Of a DNA stretch of 64,000 bases, positions 37,851-47,326 are shown in pieces (within the stretch, counting starts at the first letter, position 1; the number at the start of each line of letters is the position of its first letter). A model generated the notes under the pieces. The model was not told the origin of the DNA. It saw nothing but the letters and a program-made list of their open reading frames with translations, and did no database searches. Source of the DNA: Glutamicibacter creatinolyticus (GTDB lineage: Bacteria; Actinomycetota; Actinomycetes; Actinomycetales; Micrococcaceae); NCBI RefSeq assembly GCF_006094275.1, contig NZ_CP034412.1:992001-1056000 (forward strand), given 5' to 3'. Both the position numbers and the translations under genes were made by a program.

Positions 37851-37898
37851 AGCGCCCTGTACCGTTCCTCACATTGGGGGCGGTGCAGGGCGCTTTTT
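37851..37898 (+). terminator. rho-independent terminator of pheST
   Basis: Arms 37851-37864 and 37881-37894 pair over 9 bp plus a further 4 bp after a T/T-G irregularity, followed by TTTTT to 37898. This is the strongest classical terminator in the window. Confidence 0.85.
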
Positions 37899-38596
37899 GC
37901 GTGACGCTCCAAAAGTGCCGTGCCAGAGAAGACTTAACCAAACAGCAACAAGTACGGTGCTACAGCAGGTATGGAGCGAGCTCAGAAGTATCGCCTAGCA
38001 AGGTTTGCGTCGTCCCAGACTCGTTTTCAATGGATGAGCCGTCCTGCAAAAGGTGAATTTGTGGAGTCCCCATTTGGAAGGTGTTTAGCGGGACAGGAGA
38101 ATTTGCGTCACGATTAAGCATGCGAAATGGTTAGCGCTGAGCAAATTTAGGGGCTGAGACGTTCTGTGCTTCAAAACGTCTATGAAGGCGTTTTTCAGAT
38201 TAAACGCCACTTCATTCCCGTCTTGCGGGGGTACTTACCCCAAGCGTATAGATTTTTGCGATGTAGTTGATTTGCGAGTTTCGGCGGTGTACCGCTAATA
38301 GTTGTTCGATCTCGACGCCAGTTGGATGATGATCCCCTAATGACTTGGCGCTGCGCAGTCTCCGAATGCCTCACATTGCTTCAGAGATACCGAAACTGCT
38401 CGAAGACAAAACCTCACAGAAACCAAGAACCCGCAGACGTTTTTCAATTGTGGTGCTCACAGGGCTCACATAGATTGTTCACAGTCCCACAAGGACTCGA
38501 TCACGTGATTTTTGGCCATACGGCTACCAGACCTTTCTGCAGATCCAAATACAACCTGCCTCCTTGTGCAGGTGCTGACTCAAGGGCGAGAAAGTA
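37899..38596. other. 698-bp AT-richer non-coding region upstream of the M14 peptidase gene
   Basis: No convincing gene on either strand; the short frames present lack any family pattern or ribosome binding site. A perfect 10-bp palindrome ATCACGTGAT lies at 38500-38509, about 90 nt before the peptidase gene, and a GGCGTTT/AAACGCC inverted repeat lies near 38188-38209. Composition differs clearly from the GC-rich pheST genes to the left, suggesting imported or decayed DNA. Confidence 0.5.
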
Positions 38597-41287
38597 ATGA
38601 AAGCTCGAAAGCGCGTGTTAGGCGGTATAGCGTTTGCCGCCATGGTGGGCCTTGTGGCTTCACCGGCTGCCGGAGGACATGTTCCAGGGGCACAACTCTC
38701 GGTTTCACCGAGCATGGAGAACAAAATCTCCGGGATTCCCACACCGGCTGATTACTTCGGATTTGAAATTGGAGATGAGGGCAAGCTCGCTGATTTCGAA
38801 ACGATTAAGAAGTACTTCCAGCTCATTGCGGAGAAGTCCGCGGAGGCTGATTACGAAGTCGTTGATCAGACCACAGACGGAGATGACTATCCCCTTCTCC
38901 GAATGAGTTCCGAAGAGAACTTGAACCGCTTGGACGACATCCTAGCGATCAACAACCGCCTTGCGGATCCCAAAGCCCTGGCAGCCGAAGCGAAAAAGCA
39001 AGGAGTTTCAACTGATGACTACGCCAGAGAGTTGGCCAAGACTACAGTTCCTGTCTATTACGTAGAGGCCTCCATCCATTCCACCGAAGTAGGAACGACT
39101 CAGGGGCTAATCAACGTGGTCCATAAACTGGCCACCGAAGACTCGGACGAGACGAAGAAGATTTTGTCCAACATGGTCGTCGTGGTCGTTCCATCCGCCA
39201 ACCCTGACGGTCAAAAAATGGTCGTCGAGTACTTCAACAAAACGGCGGGGACTAAGTACAACCGGACGTACCCGGACCTTTATCACCGGTATGTTGGTCA
39301 CGACAATAACCGAGACTGGTTCATGTACACACAGAAGGAATCGCGCACACGGCTAGGAATCGAGCAGAAGTATCGCCCGGTGGTCCAGCACTACATGCAT
39401 CAAGCGGGAACACTGAGTCCTCGTGCTTGGGTTCCACCATGGGATGAACCACTCTCGACTGCGATAGACCCGAAAACTGTGACCGGCAGTAATTCCGTAG
39501 GAATGGAAGCACAAAAGGACCTGATAGCCGAGGGCTTGTCAGGAGTCCAACATGATGATGCGTATGGCATCATGTGGAACGCGGACGTCGCGGGTTATGG
39601 TTCTTTTCAGGGCACATCTGTATGGCTCAGTGAAATCGCTTCGAATAGGGATCTTGCTTATACCTTCGAGGACGAGAAGCTCGATGACCAACCTGCGACA
39701 ATGCGGAACCCTAATCCCTACAGGGCGACATCTTGGACCTTCAAGCAGAACGTTGACTACCAGGTGAAAGCCGCGCTGAGCGGAATGAACACGGTAGCGG
39801 AGGACGCGCAAGACTTCCTCTACAACAACCTCTACCAATTCACGCGAGATACTCTCGATTGGGAAGCCAGTGCATACGCGTATGTCGTACCGGCCGAGCA
39901 ACGCGACCCGTACGCAGTTTACGAGATGCTGAACATTCTCAATCTGGGCAAGGTCGAAATTGAGCGTGCAACGAGGAGCTTCCACGCCGACGGGCAGAAA
40001 TACGACAGGGGAGCCTACATTATCCGGACTCAGCAACCACTGGGCCGCTGGGTCGATCAGCTGTTGAGAATTGACGAATATCCGGATAGCGCGCGCAAGT
40101 GTACGAATGGTTGCCCGTTGATCATGCCGTACAGTGAAACAACTGACAATCTCGCCCTGTTCTTCGGGGTTGATGTGAAAGCCATCGATTCAAAATTCAA
40201 AGCAAAAACGGAATCGGTGCGCGAAGTCGTACAGGAATCGGTGCGGCTGCCCAGGGACCCCGGCCGTAAGGGGGCTTACGTCCTATCGCCGAGTTCCTAC
40301 GGGCTAGGCAAGATAATTGATGCTCTTCAGGACGAAGGCGTTGTCACATACCGAGCCAGCTCCAAAGTGAAGGTTTCAGGGGAAACCTTGCCCGAGGGCG
40401 CCTTGCTAATACCATCAGGCAAGAAAGCGCGACAGACTCTTGAACAGGCAGTGAAGGATACGGCCCTTCCAGTGCATGCGATTTCTAAGATGCCGAAAAC
40501 CTCAGCCATCAAGCTGAAGCAGAACACCCGCGTGGGCTTGGTCAGAGGTGCCAACAACATGCCCGGTGGTTGGATGATGTGGATGATGGATCAATTTGGA
40601 ATGAATTACGAGGTGGTTGAGGCGGAGGACTACAACAATCTCAGTAAGAAGTTTGACACCATCGTCCTTGCTCCCGGTATTACAACGGAGCGGCTAACAA
40701 AGGGACTCGATACCAGTAAGTATCCGGAGGAGTTCGCGTGGGCGGCGGGCGTTCCAGATGGAGCGAAGAAGTTGAAAAACTTCGTGAAAAAGGGTGGCAA
40801 CCTTGTCGCTTTGGGCTCCGGATCGGAGACCGCAATTAGCGCTTTGGATCTACCGGCCAAGAATATCCGACCGGAGGATAGGGAGACGTTTAATGCCCCA
40901 GGTGCACTGCTTGCCCAGACCTATGATGTTTCGAAGCCGGCAGCGTGGGGGATGCCAAAGAATTGGCCAACTTGGTACAACAATGACGCTGTTTTCACTG
41001 TAAAGGAGAAGAAGGCCCGAGTTTCCACCTACCCGACCAAGGGCGATTTGCTAGTCAGTGGCTACGCCAAGGGTACTGACGCAATTGCTGGTGGAACTAA
41101 TATTGCGCAGTTCACCTACGGTAAGGGCAATGTGACAATTGCCGGCGGACATATCACCTTCCGCACTTGGCCACGAGCAAGTTGGACAGTCGTTACAAAT
41201 GCGATTTACAACGGTGCCGGTGAACGAGTAACTCGTGCAGACTTGTCAGAGGAAACGAAGGGCAGTGGCAACAATGGATCAAAGTAG
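38597..41287 (+). CDS. Secreted M14-family zinc carboxypeptidase-like protein
   Basis: 896 residues with a Sec signal peptide (KARKRVLGGIAFAAMVGLV, then ASPAAGG). The M14 catalytic domain begins near residue 45. The zinc ligands His and Glu are in YVEASIHSTEVGTTQG (about residue 160), VPSANPDGQKMV is the conserved strand, and a later VVQHYMHQ may supply the third ligand. The C-terminal half (about 480-890) is a long accessory region with a DJ-1/GATase-like flavour (KKGGNLVALGSGSETAI). GAGAAAGTA is a weak ribosome binding site before ATG 38597. Codon usage and GC are visibly lower than in flanking housekeeping genes, pointing to horizontal acquisition. It probably trims peptides outside the cell. 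Confidence 0.82.
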   Translation: MKARKRVLGGIAFAAMVGLVASPAAGGHVPGAQLSVSPSMENKISGIPTPADYFGFEIGDEGKLADFETIKKYFQLIAEKSAEADYEVVDQTTDGDDYPLLRMSSEENLNRLDDILAINNRLADPKALAAEAKKQGVSTDDYARELAKTTVPVYYVEASIHSTEVGTTQGLINVVHKLATEDSDETKKILSNMVVVVVPSANPDGQKMVVEYFNKTAGTKYNRTYPDLYHRYVGHDNNRDWFMYTQKESRTRLGIEQKYRPVVQHYMHQAGTLSPRAWVPPWDEPLSTAIDPKTVTGSNSVGMEAQKDLIAEGLSGVQHDDAYGIMWNADVAGYGSFQGTSVWLSEIASNRDLAYTFEDEKLDDQPATMRNPNPYRATSWTFKQNVDYQVKAALSGMNTVAEDAQDFLYNNLYQFTRDTLDWEASAYAYVVPAEQRDPYAVYEMLNILNLGKVEIERATRSFHADGQKYDRGAYIIRTQQPLGRWVDQLLRIDEYPDSARKCTNGCPLIMPYSETTDNLALFFGVDVKAIDSKFKAKTESVREVVQESVRLPRDPGRKGAYVLSPSSYGLGKIIDALQDEGVVTYRASSKVKVSGETLPEGALLIPSGKKARQTLEQAVKDTALPVHAISKMPKTSAIKLKQNTRVGLVRGANNMPGGWMMWMMDQFGMNYEVVEAEDYNNLSKKFDTIVLAPGITTERLTKGLDTSKYPEEFAWAAGVPDGAKKLKNFVKKGGNLVALGSGSETAISALDLPAKNIRPEDRETFNAPGALLAQTYDVSKPAAWGMPKNWPTWYNNDAVFTVKEKKARVSTYPTKGDLLVSGYAKGTDAIAGGTNIAQFTYGKGNVTIAGGHITFRTWPRASWTVVTNAIYNGAGERVTRADLSEETKGSGNNGSK

Positions 41288-41313
41288 TGATCTAGGTAAA
41301 TAATTAGACCGAT

Positions 41314-41351
41314 CAATAGGGGCTCACGGCGTTTGCTTTGAGCCCCTATTG
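41314..41351 (+). terminator. terminator of the M14 peptidase gene
   Basis: Perfect 13-bp repeat (41314-41326 with 41339-41351), 12-nt loop, 27 nt after the stop; followed by CTTGCC. Confidence 0.7.
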
Positions 41352-41728
41352 CTTGCCAGCCGCCCGGACGTCCTGCTGCTGTCGGCTGCGGTGATGACTC
41401 TCGAATTGTTCCTGTTGTGCCTGCCTACCCGGATTGTCGCCGCTACCGCAAAGCGTCTAGTTAATGTCTAGAGGAAAGGCCAGCCACTGTCTGACTCGAG
41501 CGCTAGGCAAAACGGGTGGTGCGGCCTATTGGCAGTCGATCTGCCGCGTTACTACCCTGAATGCCGGGTGGCGCTCCTGCCGATTACCACGGGGCAGGCG
41601 ATCAGCGTGCCCTAAGCTGGCATGCCGTTCTCGCGGGTCGAGAGCAGTGACAAATATGCGTCTATGGATAGGATGAAGATAGACCAACCTCCGCACGAAC
41701 TAGTCAGCAGCCTGGGAAGGGAACCCCA
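41352..41728. other. non-coding stretch between the peptidase and DUF5129-like genes
   Basis: No supported gene. One frame ending at the TAG near 41468 reads as a short hydrophobic peptide (VLLLSAAVMTLELFLLCLP), which could be a remnant of a membrane protein but has no start or ribosome binding site. The right end holds GGGAAGGGAA, the ribosome binding site of the next gene. Confidence 0.4.
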
Positions 41729-43249
41729 ATGTCTCAAGTCAGCCTCCCGATTCGAACCGCCGCCGCCTCAGCGGTGGCGGCCCTGGGATTGCTGGGGATC
41801 CTTCCTGCAGCCCACGCCGCCCCGGCCGTAACCGTTCCCGCCGGACAAAATCTGGAATCTGTGACGGTGAACGACACCGCCGGGGTGATCAACGAGGACC
41901 GGGTACGGGAGGCGCTGGAAGAGGTCGACTTCTACGAGCCGACCAAGGTTGTTGTCTACACCCGCGAGGGAAACTACGCGGACAACATCAACACCAAGAC
42001 ACTGCTCTATGCCCGTACCGCGCACCCCGAGTGGATCTCACAGAAGCCAGAGGACCACGGCGATTACTGGGCGGACGGATATTTCATCATCACCCTTTCC
42101 CTTGAGGGCCCGGACTCCGGGCAGGTCGGAACCTATTTCGGCGAAGACCGGAAGGTCAGCGACGAGCTGATGGAAAAGATCCACGAAGCGGGTTATGAGG
42201 ACTTCAAACAAGCCCGCTGGAGCGACGGGATCATTGCGGTGGCGACCGAAGGAGCCGCGTTCATGAACCGGCCCTGGTATAAAAACCCCGTGGTGTGGGT
42301 GGTAACCGCTGCGGGTGGGGGCGTGGGTGGCATCGTTTGGGGCAGTGTCGCCAAGGTGCGTTCGAACCGGCGCAAGAAATTTGCTGACCAGTTGAAGACG
42401 GGGACGACGCACCTGACGAACGTGACCATGGACCTGGACACCACTGAGTTGGCGGCCCGGACCTTGCCCACGGGCTCCCACCATGCCGCGGACCTGGAAC
42501 GCCGGTTCGCCGACTTCGTCGCCAGCTACCGCTCCTCCTTCACCGAACAGCAGGAATTGGAAGCTGCCACCAAGAAGGAACGCTCCTCTGCCCAGGGGGT
42601 GGTACGTACCGAGAACTTCCTGTCCGCCGCCCAAGAGCTGGATTCCACCGATGATGCGATCATCGCCGCCTCGGCCCTCTACACGCGGTCCGCCACCTGG
42701 GAAACGGCCTGGCGGGCCCAGACCGCGCCGCTGCTGGAGGACCTGGAGCAGATTCCGCAGCTGGTCAAGGACGCCGAAGCAGGAACCGAGGCGGCAGGGG
42801 CCGCACTGGAATCCTTCCGCCACACCGCCGTGGACGAGGCACAGTTCATCGGCACTGAGCTGAAGGCGGAGGTGATCGACGCCGATACCGCCCTGGACCG
42901 GTTGGCGCAGCTGCGCGAGCAGCTGACTGAGAAACTGGAGGACTTTGCCACGGCCCAGATCGATGCCTACGCCCAGAACGATGACGAGAAGGAGGACATG
43001 CGCCGCAAGATGCGCGAGTCACGCTCCTCCTACTCCCAGCAGCGGCGCGGCGGCGGTTCAATCCTGGACGTGACCAGCCCGGCCGGCATGTTCTGGCGCG
43101 TACAGGCCTACAACACGGGCTACAGCTCCGGGGTGAGTTCGGTGACCTCATCCCGTGAGGCCGCCAGTTCCCCCTCTTCCGGGATCTCCCACGGGTATTC
43201 CGGAGGCGGCGGCAGCTTCTCCGGGGCCGGCGGCTCCTCCCGGTTCTAA
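41729..43249 (+). CDS. DUF5129/TPM-like exported membrane protein
   Basis: 506 residues with a signal peptide ending AAHAAPAV. The extracytoplasmic part (about 30-180) has the TPM/YgcG-like layout: DTAGVINEDRVREALEEVDF, VVVYTREG, and WADGYFIITLSLEGPDSGQVGTYFGEDRKV. One transmembrane helix (VVWVVTAAGGGVGGIVWG, about 190-207) leads into a long charged cytoplasmic coiled region. The tail is Gly/Ser-rich (YSGGGGSFSGAGGSSRF), as in TPM-family proteins. I assign DUF5129 from memory of Arthrobacter annotation. Function unknown. Confidence 0.7.
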   Translation: MSQVSLPIRTAAASAVAALGLLGILPAAHAAPAVTVPAGQNLESVTVNDTAGVINEDRVREALEEVDFYEPTKVVVYTREGNYADNINTKTLLYARTAHPEWISQKPEDHGDYWADGYFIITLSLEGPDSGQVGTYFGEDRKVSDELMEKIHEAGYEDFKQARWSDGIIAVATEGAAFMNRPWYKNPVVWVVTAAGGGVGGIVWGSVAKVRSNRRKKFADQLKTGTTHLTNVTMDLDTTELAARTLPTGSHHAADLERRFADFVASYRSSFTEQQELEAATKKERSSAQGVVRTENFLSAAQELDSTDDAIIAASALYTRSATWETAWRAQTAPLLEDLEQIPQLVKDAEAGTEAAGAALESFRHTAVDEAQFIGTELKAEVIDADTALDRLAQLREQLTEKLEDFATAQIDAYAQNDDEKEDMRRKMRESRSSYSQQRRGGGSILDVTSPAGMFWRVQAYNTGYSSGVSSVTSSREAASSPSSGISHGYSGGGGSFSGAGGSSRF

Positions 43250-43280
43250 CTTCACCGCCGGGCCCGGGTAGGTGCCGATG

Positions 43281-44327
43281 CTAGGGCCGGATCAGCACCT
43301 TCAGATTCCTGCGCTCAGCCATGTCCCGGTACCCTTGCGGCACCCCATCCAGATCGGTGGCCACGTCAAAGACCTTTCCCGGCTCAATCCGGCCGTCCAG
43401 GATAAGCGGCAATAACCGCTCGATGTACGCCCGGACCGGGGCGGGCCCGCCAGCTAGGCGGATATTGTGACGGAACAGGCTGCCAAAGCCGATCGGAGCC
43501 TGTTCATACTGGGGGACGCCCACCCGGCTGATGACCCCGCCGGGGCGAACCACGCCGTACGCCTGCTCGTAGGCGGGGTAGTGGCCCACCGCTTCAAGTA
43601 CCACCTCGGTGCCGTGACCCCCGCTGAGCTGGCGAACCCTCGCGATGCCTTCCGCCCCGCGTTCGGCGACCACCTCGGTCGCCCCGAACTCCCGGCCCAG
43701 GGCGGTGCGCTTCTCGTGGCGGCCCATGAGGATGATTTGCTCGGCTCCCAGCAGCCGGGCCGAAAGCACCCCCAGCAGTCCCACCGCGCCGTCACCGATC
43801 ACTGTCACCCGGCTGCCCGCCGCCACCCCGCCCATGACCGCCGCATGATAGCCGGTGCCGAGCACATCGGCCAGGGTCAGCAGGGAGGGCATGAGCTCCG
43901 AGTCCGCGGCGACCGGCAACTTGACCAGGGTGCCCTCGGCCAGGGGCACGCGCACCGCTTCGGACTGACCGCCCTCGTTGGGAACCCCGCCATCCCAGAA
44001 GCCAGCTTGGCTGTGGCTGCAGGAGGTGTGGAGGTTCTGCCTGCAGAACTGGCAGCTGTTGTCCGAGATCGCGAACGGGCAGACCACCAAGTCGCCGGGC
44101 CGCAGCGTCGTCACCGCGGTGCCGACCTGCTCGATAATCCCGATGAACTCGTGCCCCATTCGGACCGGGACCGGTTGTGGTTCCATCGAGTGGTAGGGGT
44201 GCAGATCGCTGCCGCAGATGCAGGAGGCAGTGACCCGCACCAGGGCGTCGGTAGGCTGTTCGAGGCGGGAGTCGGGAACGTTTTCAATCCGAACGTCGCC
44301 GGCCTGGTACATCAGTGTTGCGCGCAT
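43281..44327 (-). CDS. Zinc-dependent alcohol dehydrogenase family protein
   Basis: 348-residue zinc MDR enzyme. Catalytic-zinc ligands are Cys in ASCICGSDLHPY and His-Glu in MGHEF. Structural-zinc cysteines are in VCPFAISDNSCQFC and HTSC. The Rossmann motif is VIGDGAVGLLGVLSA. Enzymes with this pattern oxidise or reduce alcohols or aldehydes with NAD(P). It lies 69 nt downstream of the MFS gene on the same strand, so the two are probably one operon under the divergent XRE regulator. Confidence 0.87.
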   Translation of the reverse strand: MRATLMYQAGDVRIENVPDSRLEQPTDALVRVTASCICGSDLHPYHSMEPQPVPVRMGHEFIGIIEQVGTAVTTLRPGDLVVCPFAISDNSCQFCRQNLHTSCSHSQAGFWDGGVPNEGGQSEAVRVPLAEGTLVKLPVAADSELMPSLLTLADVLGTGYHAAVMGGVAAGSRVTVIGDGAVGLLGVLSARLLGAEQIILMGRHEKRTALGREFGATEVVAERGAEGIARVRQLSGGHGTEVVLEAVGHYPAYEQAYGVVRPGGVISRVGVPQYEQAPIGFGSLFRHNIRLAGGPAPVRAYIERLLPLILDGRIEPGKVFDVATDLDGVPQGYRDMAERRNLKVLIRP

Positions 44328-44396
44328 GTTGGGTCTCTTTTCGTGTTGACTATTTCGGTACTGGGTAAGAGCGGGAACATGAAAGCCGGGTTGAGC

Positions 44397-45629
44397 TCAG
44401 CTCCTGGCCGCGGAGGAGGGTGCGCCGCTGCGGCGCCGCTGCGTTATCGCGAGCGCGATCACGGGAACCAGGGCGAGCGCCGCGATGAGCGCACCGACCA
44501 TCAGTGGGCCGTTGGTCCCGGCGCTGGTCTCCAGGGCCCGTCCGCCGGCCCAGGAAGCCAGGGCCGTTCCGGCGTTGAACGCGGCGACGCTCAGCGCCGA
44601 GCCCAGGGTTGGGGCCCGGTCGACGTAGCGCACCGCCAATGAAATTAACACCGGGTTGGCCCCGAGGCCGAACAAGCCCAGCAGGGTGCTCAGCAGGGTG
44701 GCGACCACCGGGGCGTCGCTGCACAGCATGAGCGCCACCAGCAGCAGCACGGTCATCGCCGGGGCAATGATCGTGGTGGTGTGCGGGCGTGCATCACCCA
44801 GCCGGCCGCCGAACAGCGAGCCGAGCAGTGAGCCGACGCCGAACGCGGCCAGCACCAGCGGCACCAGGGACGCGGGCATCGCGAAGTTCTCGGTGAGCAG
44901 CGGTGAAATATAGGAGTAGGCGGCCAGCACGCCACCGGTGGCGCCGGCGCATCCGGCCAAGGCCAGCCACAGCCGCCCCGAACGCAGGGCTCCCAGTTCG
45001 CTGCGGATCGGCCCCGGACGGCGCGGCGGCCGCTGGTGCGGGACCTGCCGGGCAATCAGCGCCACCGCGGCTGCGGCTAGAACGGCCAGGCCAACAAAGG
45101 CGCCCCGCCAGCTGAACAACTGCCCAGCGAGCGCACCCAACGGCACCCCCAGTACGGTGGCCAGCATACCGCCGGCGTTGACAACCCCCACCGCCCGAGA
45201 GGACGTTCCGGGGGCGGCCAGGCTCGTGGCCACCACCGCCGCGACCGCCCAGAACGCGCCGGTGGCCAGCGCCGTGATGAAGCGGGCGGCCCCCAGCACC
45301 GCGAAGCTCGGGGCGAACGCCGCGACCAGGTGGCCGGCGGCGAACACTACCAGTGCACCGATCAGCGTCCAGCGCCGGGCGATGCGCCGGGTTGCCACCG
45401 CCATCATGGGTGCGCCCACAATCATGCCCACGGCAAAGATGGTGATCAGCTGCCCGGCCTGGGCGAGGGACACCTCCAGGTCCGTCGCCATCGCCGGCAA
45501 CAGGCCCGCAACCAGGAACTCGGTGGTGCCCATGAGAAACACTCCCAGGGCCAGGGCATAGATTGCCGGGGACAGGCGGTGGCCGCTGGGGGCGGCCGGG
45601 TCGTATTCCAGCGCGGTGCGTTCAGACAT
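44397..45629 (-). CDS. MFS transporter (DHA1-type exporter)
   Basis: 410 residues, about 12 helices. The start of the first helix (YALALGVFLMGTTEFLVAGLLP, residues ~24-45) is the classic AraJ/Cml-type DHA1 signature, and motif A-like GAPMMAVATRRIARRW follows helix 2. Such proteins export sugars, arabinose-like compounds or drugs such as chloramphenicol. AAGGAG lies 4 nt before ATG 45629. It is divergent from the XRE regulator, with an inverted repeat between. Confidence 0.87.
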   Translation of the reverse strand: MSERTALEYDPAAPSGHRLSPAIYALALGVFLMGTTEFLVAGLLPAMATDLEVSLAQAGQLITIFAVGMIVGAPMMAVATRRIARRWTLIGALVVFAAGHLVAAFAPSFAVLGAARFITALATGAFWAVAAVVATSLAAPGTSSRAVGVVNAGGMLATVLGVPLGALAGQLFSWRGAFVGLAVLAAAAVALIARQVPHQRPPRRPGPIRSELGALRSGRLWLALAGCAGATGGVLAAYSYISPLLTENFAMPASLVPLVLAAFGVGSLLGSLFGGRLGDARPHTTTIIAPAMTVLLLVALMLCSDAPVVATLLSTLLGLFGLGANPVLISLAVRYVDRAPTLGSALSVAAFNAGTALASWAGGRALETSAGTNGPLMVGALIAALALVPVIALAITQRRRSGAPSSAARS

Positions 45630-45709
45630 CGGGCTCCTTGGGACTGCTCGGGGATACTCTCACCCTCCATTTCACCGCCGCGGCCAGAAATGGGGGAGAT
45701 CGGGTTTAT

Positions 45710-45730
45710 GGGGGTAGAAACACCACCCCC
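45710..45730. promoter_or_regulatory. candidate operator between the MFS operon and its XRE regulator
   Basis: GGGGGT-N9-ACCCCC (45710-45715 with 45725-45730). It abuts TTGACG (45731-45736), a -35-like element of the regulator gene, so a protein bound here could control both directions. Confidence 0.5.
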
Positions 45731-45763
45731 TTGACGTGCCCGGCCCGGCGTACCGTTATAGGC

Positions 45764-46678
45764 ATGGACAATCGCGCAGACATCAGGGACTTCCTGGCCA
45801 GCCGCCGGGCCCGACTCACCCCGGACGTGGTCGGGCTGCCCACCAGCGCTCGCCGTCGGGTGCCGGGCTTGCGCCGTGAGGAGGTTGCGGTGCTCGCCGG
45901 AGTAAGCACCGAGTGGTACACGCGCCTGGAAAAGGGACACATCGCCGGGGTGTCGGAAGACGTGTTGGATGCAGTGGCCGATGCGCTGCGGCTGAATGAG
46001 GAGGAACGCGGTTACCTGTTCGACCTGGCCCGCGCCGCCAAACCGGCGCACCGCAAGGCCACCCGGCGACGGGAGGTGCCCTTGGCCCCGCCGGTGCAGT
46101 GGATGCTGGACTCCGTGACCCTCTCGGCCGCGTTCGTGCGCAATGGGCGCCTGGACGTCATCGGCTCCAACGCGCTGGCCCGGGCACTGCACGCGCCGAT
46201 GTTCGACAGCTCCACCACCACCGCCCACGGCGCCGCGAACTTCGCCCGCTACCACTTCCTGGATCCCGGATCCCGCGACTTCTTCCTGGAATGGGAGTCT
46301 GGTGCGGCCGCGACCGTGGCGCTGCTGCGCGCAGAGTCCGGACGCGAACCCCACGACAGGGTGCTGCGCGAATTGATTGGGGAACTGTCAACGCTCAGCG
46401 ACGACTTCCGCCGGCTCTGGGCCTCCCACGAGATCCGCCAACGGCATGAAGGCACCAAGGCCCTGCAGCACCCACAGGTCGGTGAGATCGAGCTCACCTA
46501 TCAGTCGGTGAACCTTCCCACCGCACGCCGCGCCTGGCACGACCTGTCGTTCTATACCGCCGAGCCGGGTACCAAGAACGAGGAAAAGCTGAAGCTGCTG
46601 GCAAGCCTGAACGCTGCACCGGCACTGGGCGGCAGCGGTGTGGGCAACGATCGCGGCGCAACGAACACCCCGGGCTGA
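45764..46678 (+). CDS. XRE-family regulator with MmyB-like ligand-binding domain
   Basis: 304 residues from ATG 45764 (MDNRADIRDFLASRRARL). The HTH covers LRREEVAVLAGVSTEWYTRLEKG (about residues 37-59), the pattern of the PF13560/MmyB group common in actinobacteria. The C-terminal ~190 residues match the MmyB-like sensor domain (NGRLDVIGSNALARAL, ARYHFLDP, and the FRRLWASHEIRQR stretch), which in one characterised homologue binds a fatty acid-like ligand. Only 3-13 nt separate the promoter-like TTGACG...TACCGT from the ATG, so the mRNA may be leaderless. It likely regulates the divergent MFS-dehydrogenase pair. Confidence 0.85.
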   Translation: MDNRADIRDFLASRRARLTPDVVGLPTSARRRVPGLRREEVAVLAGVSTEWYTRLEKGHIAGVSEDVLDAVADALRLNEEERGYLFDLARAAKPAHRKATRRREVPLAPPVQWMLDSVTLSAAFVRNGRLDVIGSNALARALHAPMFDSSTTTAHGAANFARYHFLDPGSRDFFLEWESGAAATVALLRAESGREPHDRVLRELIGELSTLSDDFRRLWASHEIRQRHEGTKALQHPQVGEIELTYQSVNLPTARRAWHDLSFYTAEPGTKNEEKLKLLASLNAAPALGGSGVGNDRGATNTPG

Positions 46679-46750
46679 CGCTGTATCACCCGGACAGCGC
46701 GGCCGGTGCGCCTGGGCTGGAGCCGGCGCACGGTGCCTGTTTAAACGCCA

Positions 46751-46784
46751 GGAGCCGGAAACGTCAGCAGACGCTTCCGGCTCC
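46751..46784. terminator. terminator between the XRE regulator and phosphoribosyltransferase genes
   Basis: Perfect 10-bp repeat (46751-46760 with 46775-46784), extended by ACG-type pairing in the loop, between convergent genes. Confidence 0.65.
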
Positions 46785-46797
46785 CAAGCTGATGGGG

Positions 46798-47313
46798 CTA
46801 CTTGCCGGCGGTCACCGGCGGCAGGGCCGACCAGGGGAAGGTGATCCACTTGTCGGTGCGGCGCCACTCGAAATCCGGTTCCTTGATGGTGCGCGGCTTG
46901 GTGTAGAGGCACACGGTCTTGACCTCGGAACCCCACTCGCCGACCAGGTCAACGACCTTGGCCAGGGTGCGCCCCGAGTCCGAGACGTCGTCCACCACCA
47001 GCACCTTCTTGTCGCGCAGGTGTCCCTCGTCCAGCAGCGGCGGCAGCACGACCGGCTCGGGCAGCACCGTGCCAATCCCGGTGTAGAACTCGACGTTCAG
47101 CGCGCCGCACGCCTTCACGCCCAGCGCGTAGGAAATCGAACCGGCCAGCAGCAGGCCGCCGCGGGCGATCGCCAGCACCACGTCCGGCACGAAACCGGTA
47201 TTCACGATGGTCTGGGCTAGCTCACGTGAGGCCTGGCCAAACTGGTCCCAGGTCAACACTTCGCGTTCTGGCTCGGGCAGGACATCTGCTCCGGAATCAT
47301 CAAGGGCTGTCAT
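46798..47313 (-). CDS. Phosphoribosyltransferase family protein
   Basis: 171 residues with the PRPP-binding motif VLVVDDVSDSGRTLAKV (about 102-118) and the flexible-loop region FYTGIG. It resembles xanthine/guanine phosphoribosyltransferases of the Gpt type (IARGGLLLAGSISYALG). The purine specificity cannot be confirmed from sequence. It presumably salvages a purine base. Confidence 0.82.
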   Translation of the reverse strand: MTALDDSGADVLPEPEREVLTWDQFGQASRELAQTIVNTGFVPDVVLAIARGGLLLAGSISYALGVKACGALNVEFYTGIGTVLPEPVVLPPLLDEGHLRDKKVLVVDDVSDSGRTLAKVVDLVGEWGSEVKTVCLYTKPRTIKEPDFEWRRTDKWITFPWSALPPVTAGK

Positions 47314-47320
47314 TCTTCCA

Positions 47321-47326
47321 ATGCTA
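47321..47326 (-). promoter_or_regulatory. -10 box of a probable leaderless promoter for the phosphoribosyltransferase gene
   Basis: On the minus strand TAGCAT, 7 nt, then ATG at 47313. Confidence 0.4.

Noticed and set aside
38322-38597. 91-codon frame before the M14 peptidase
   Set aside because: No ribosome binding site, no family pattern, and it runs into the peptidase start region.
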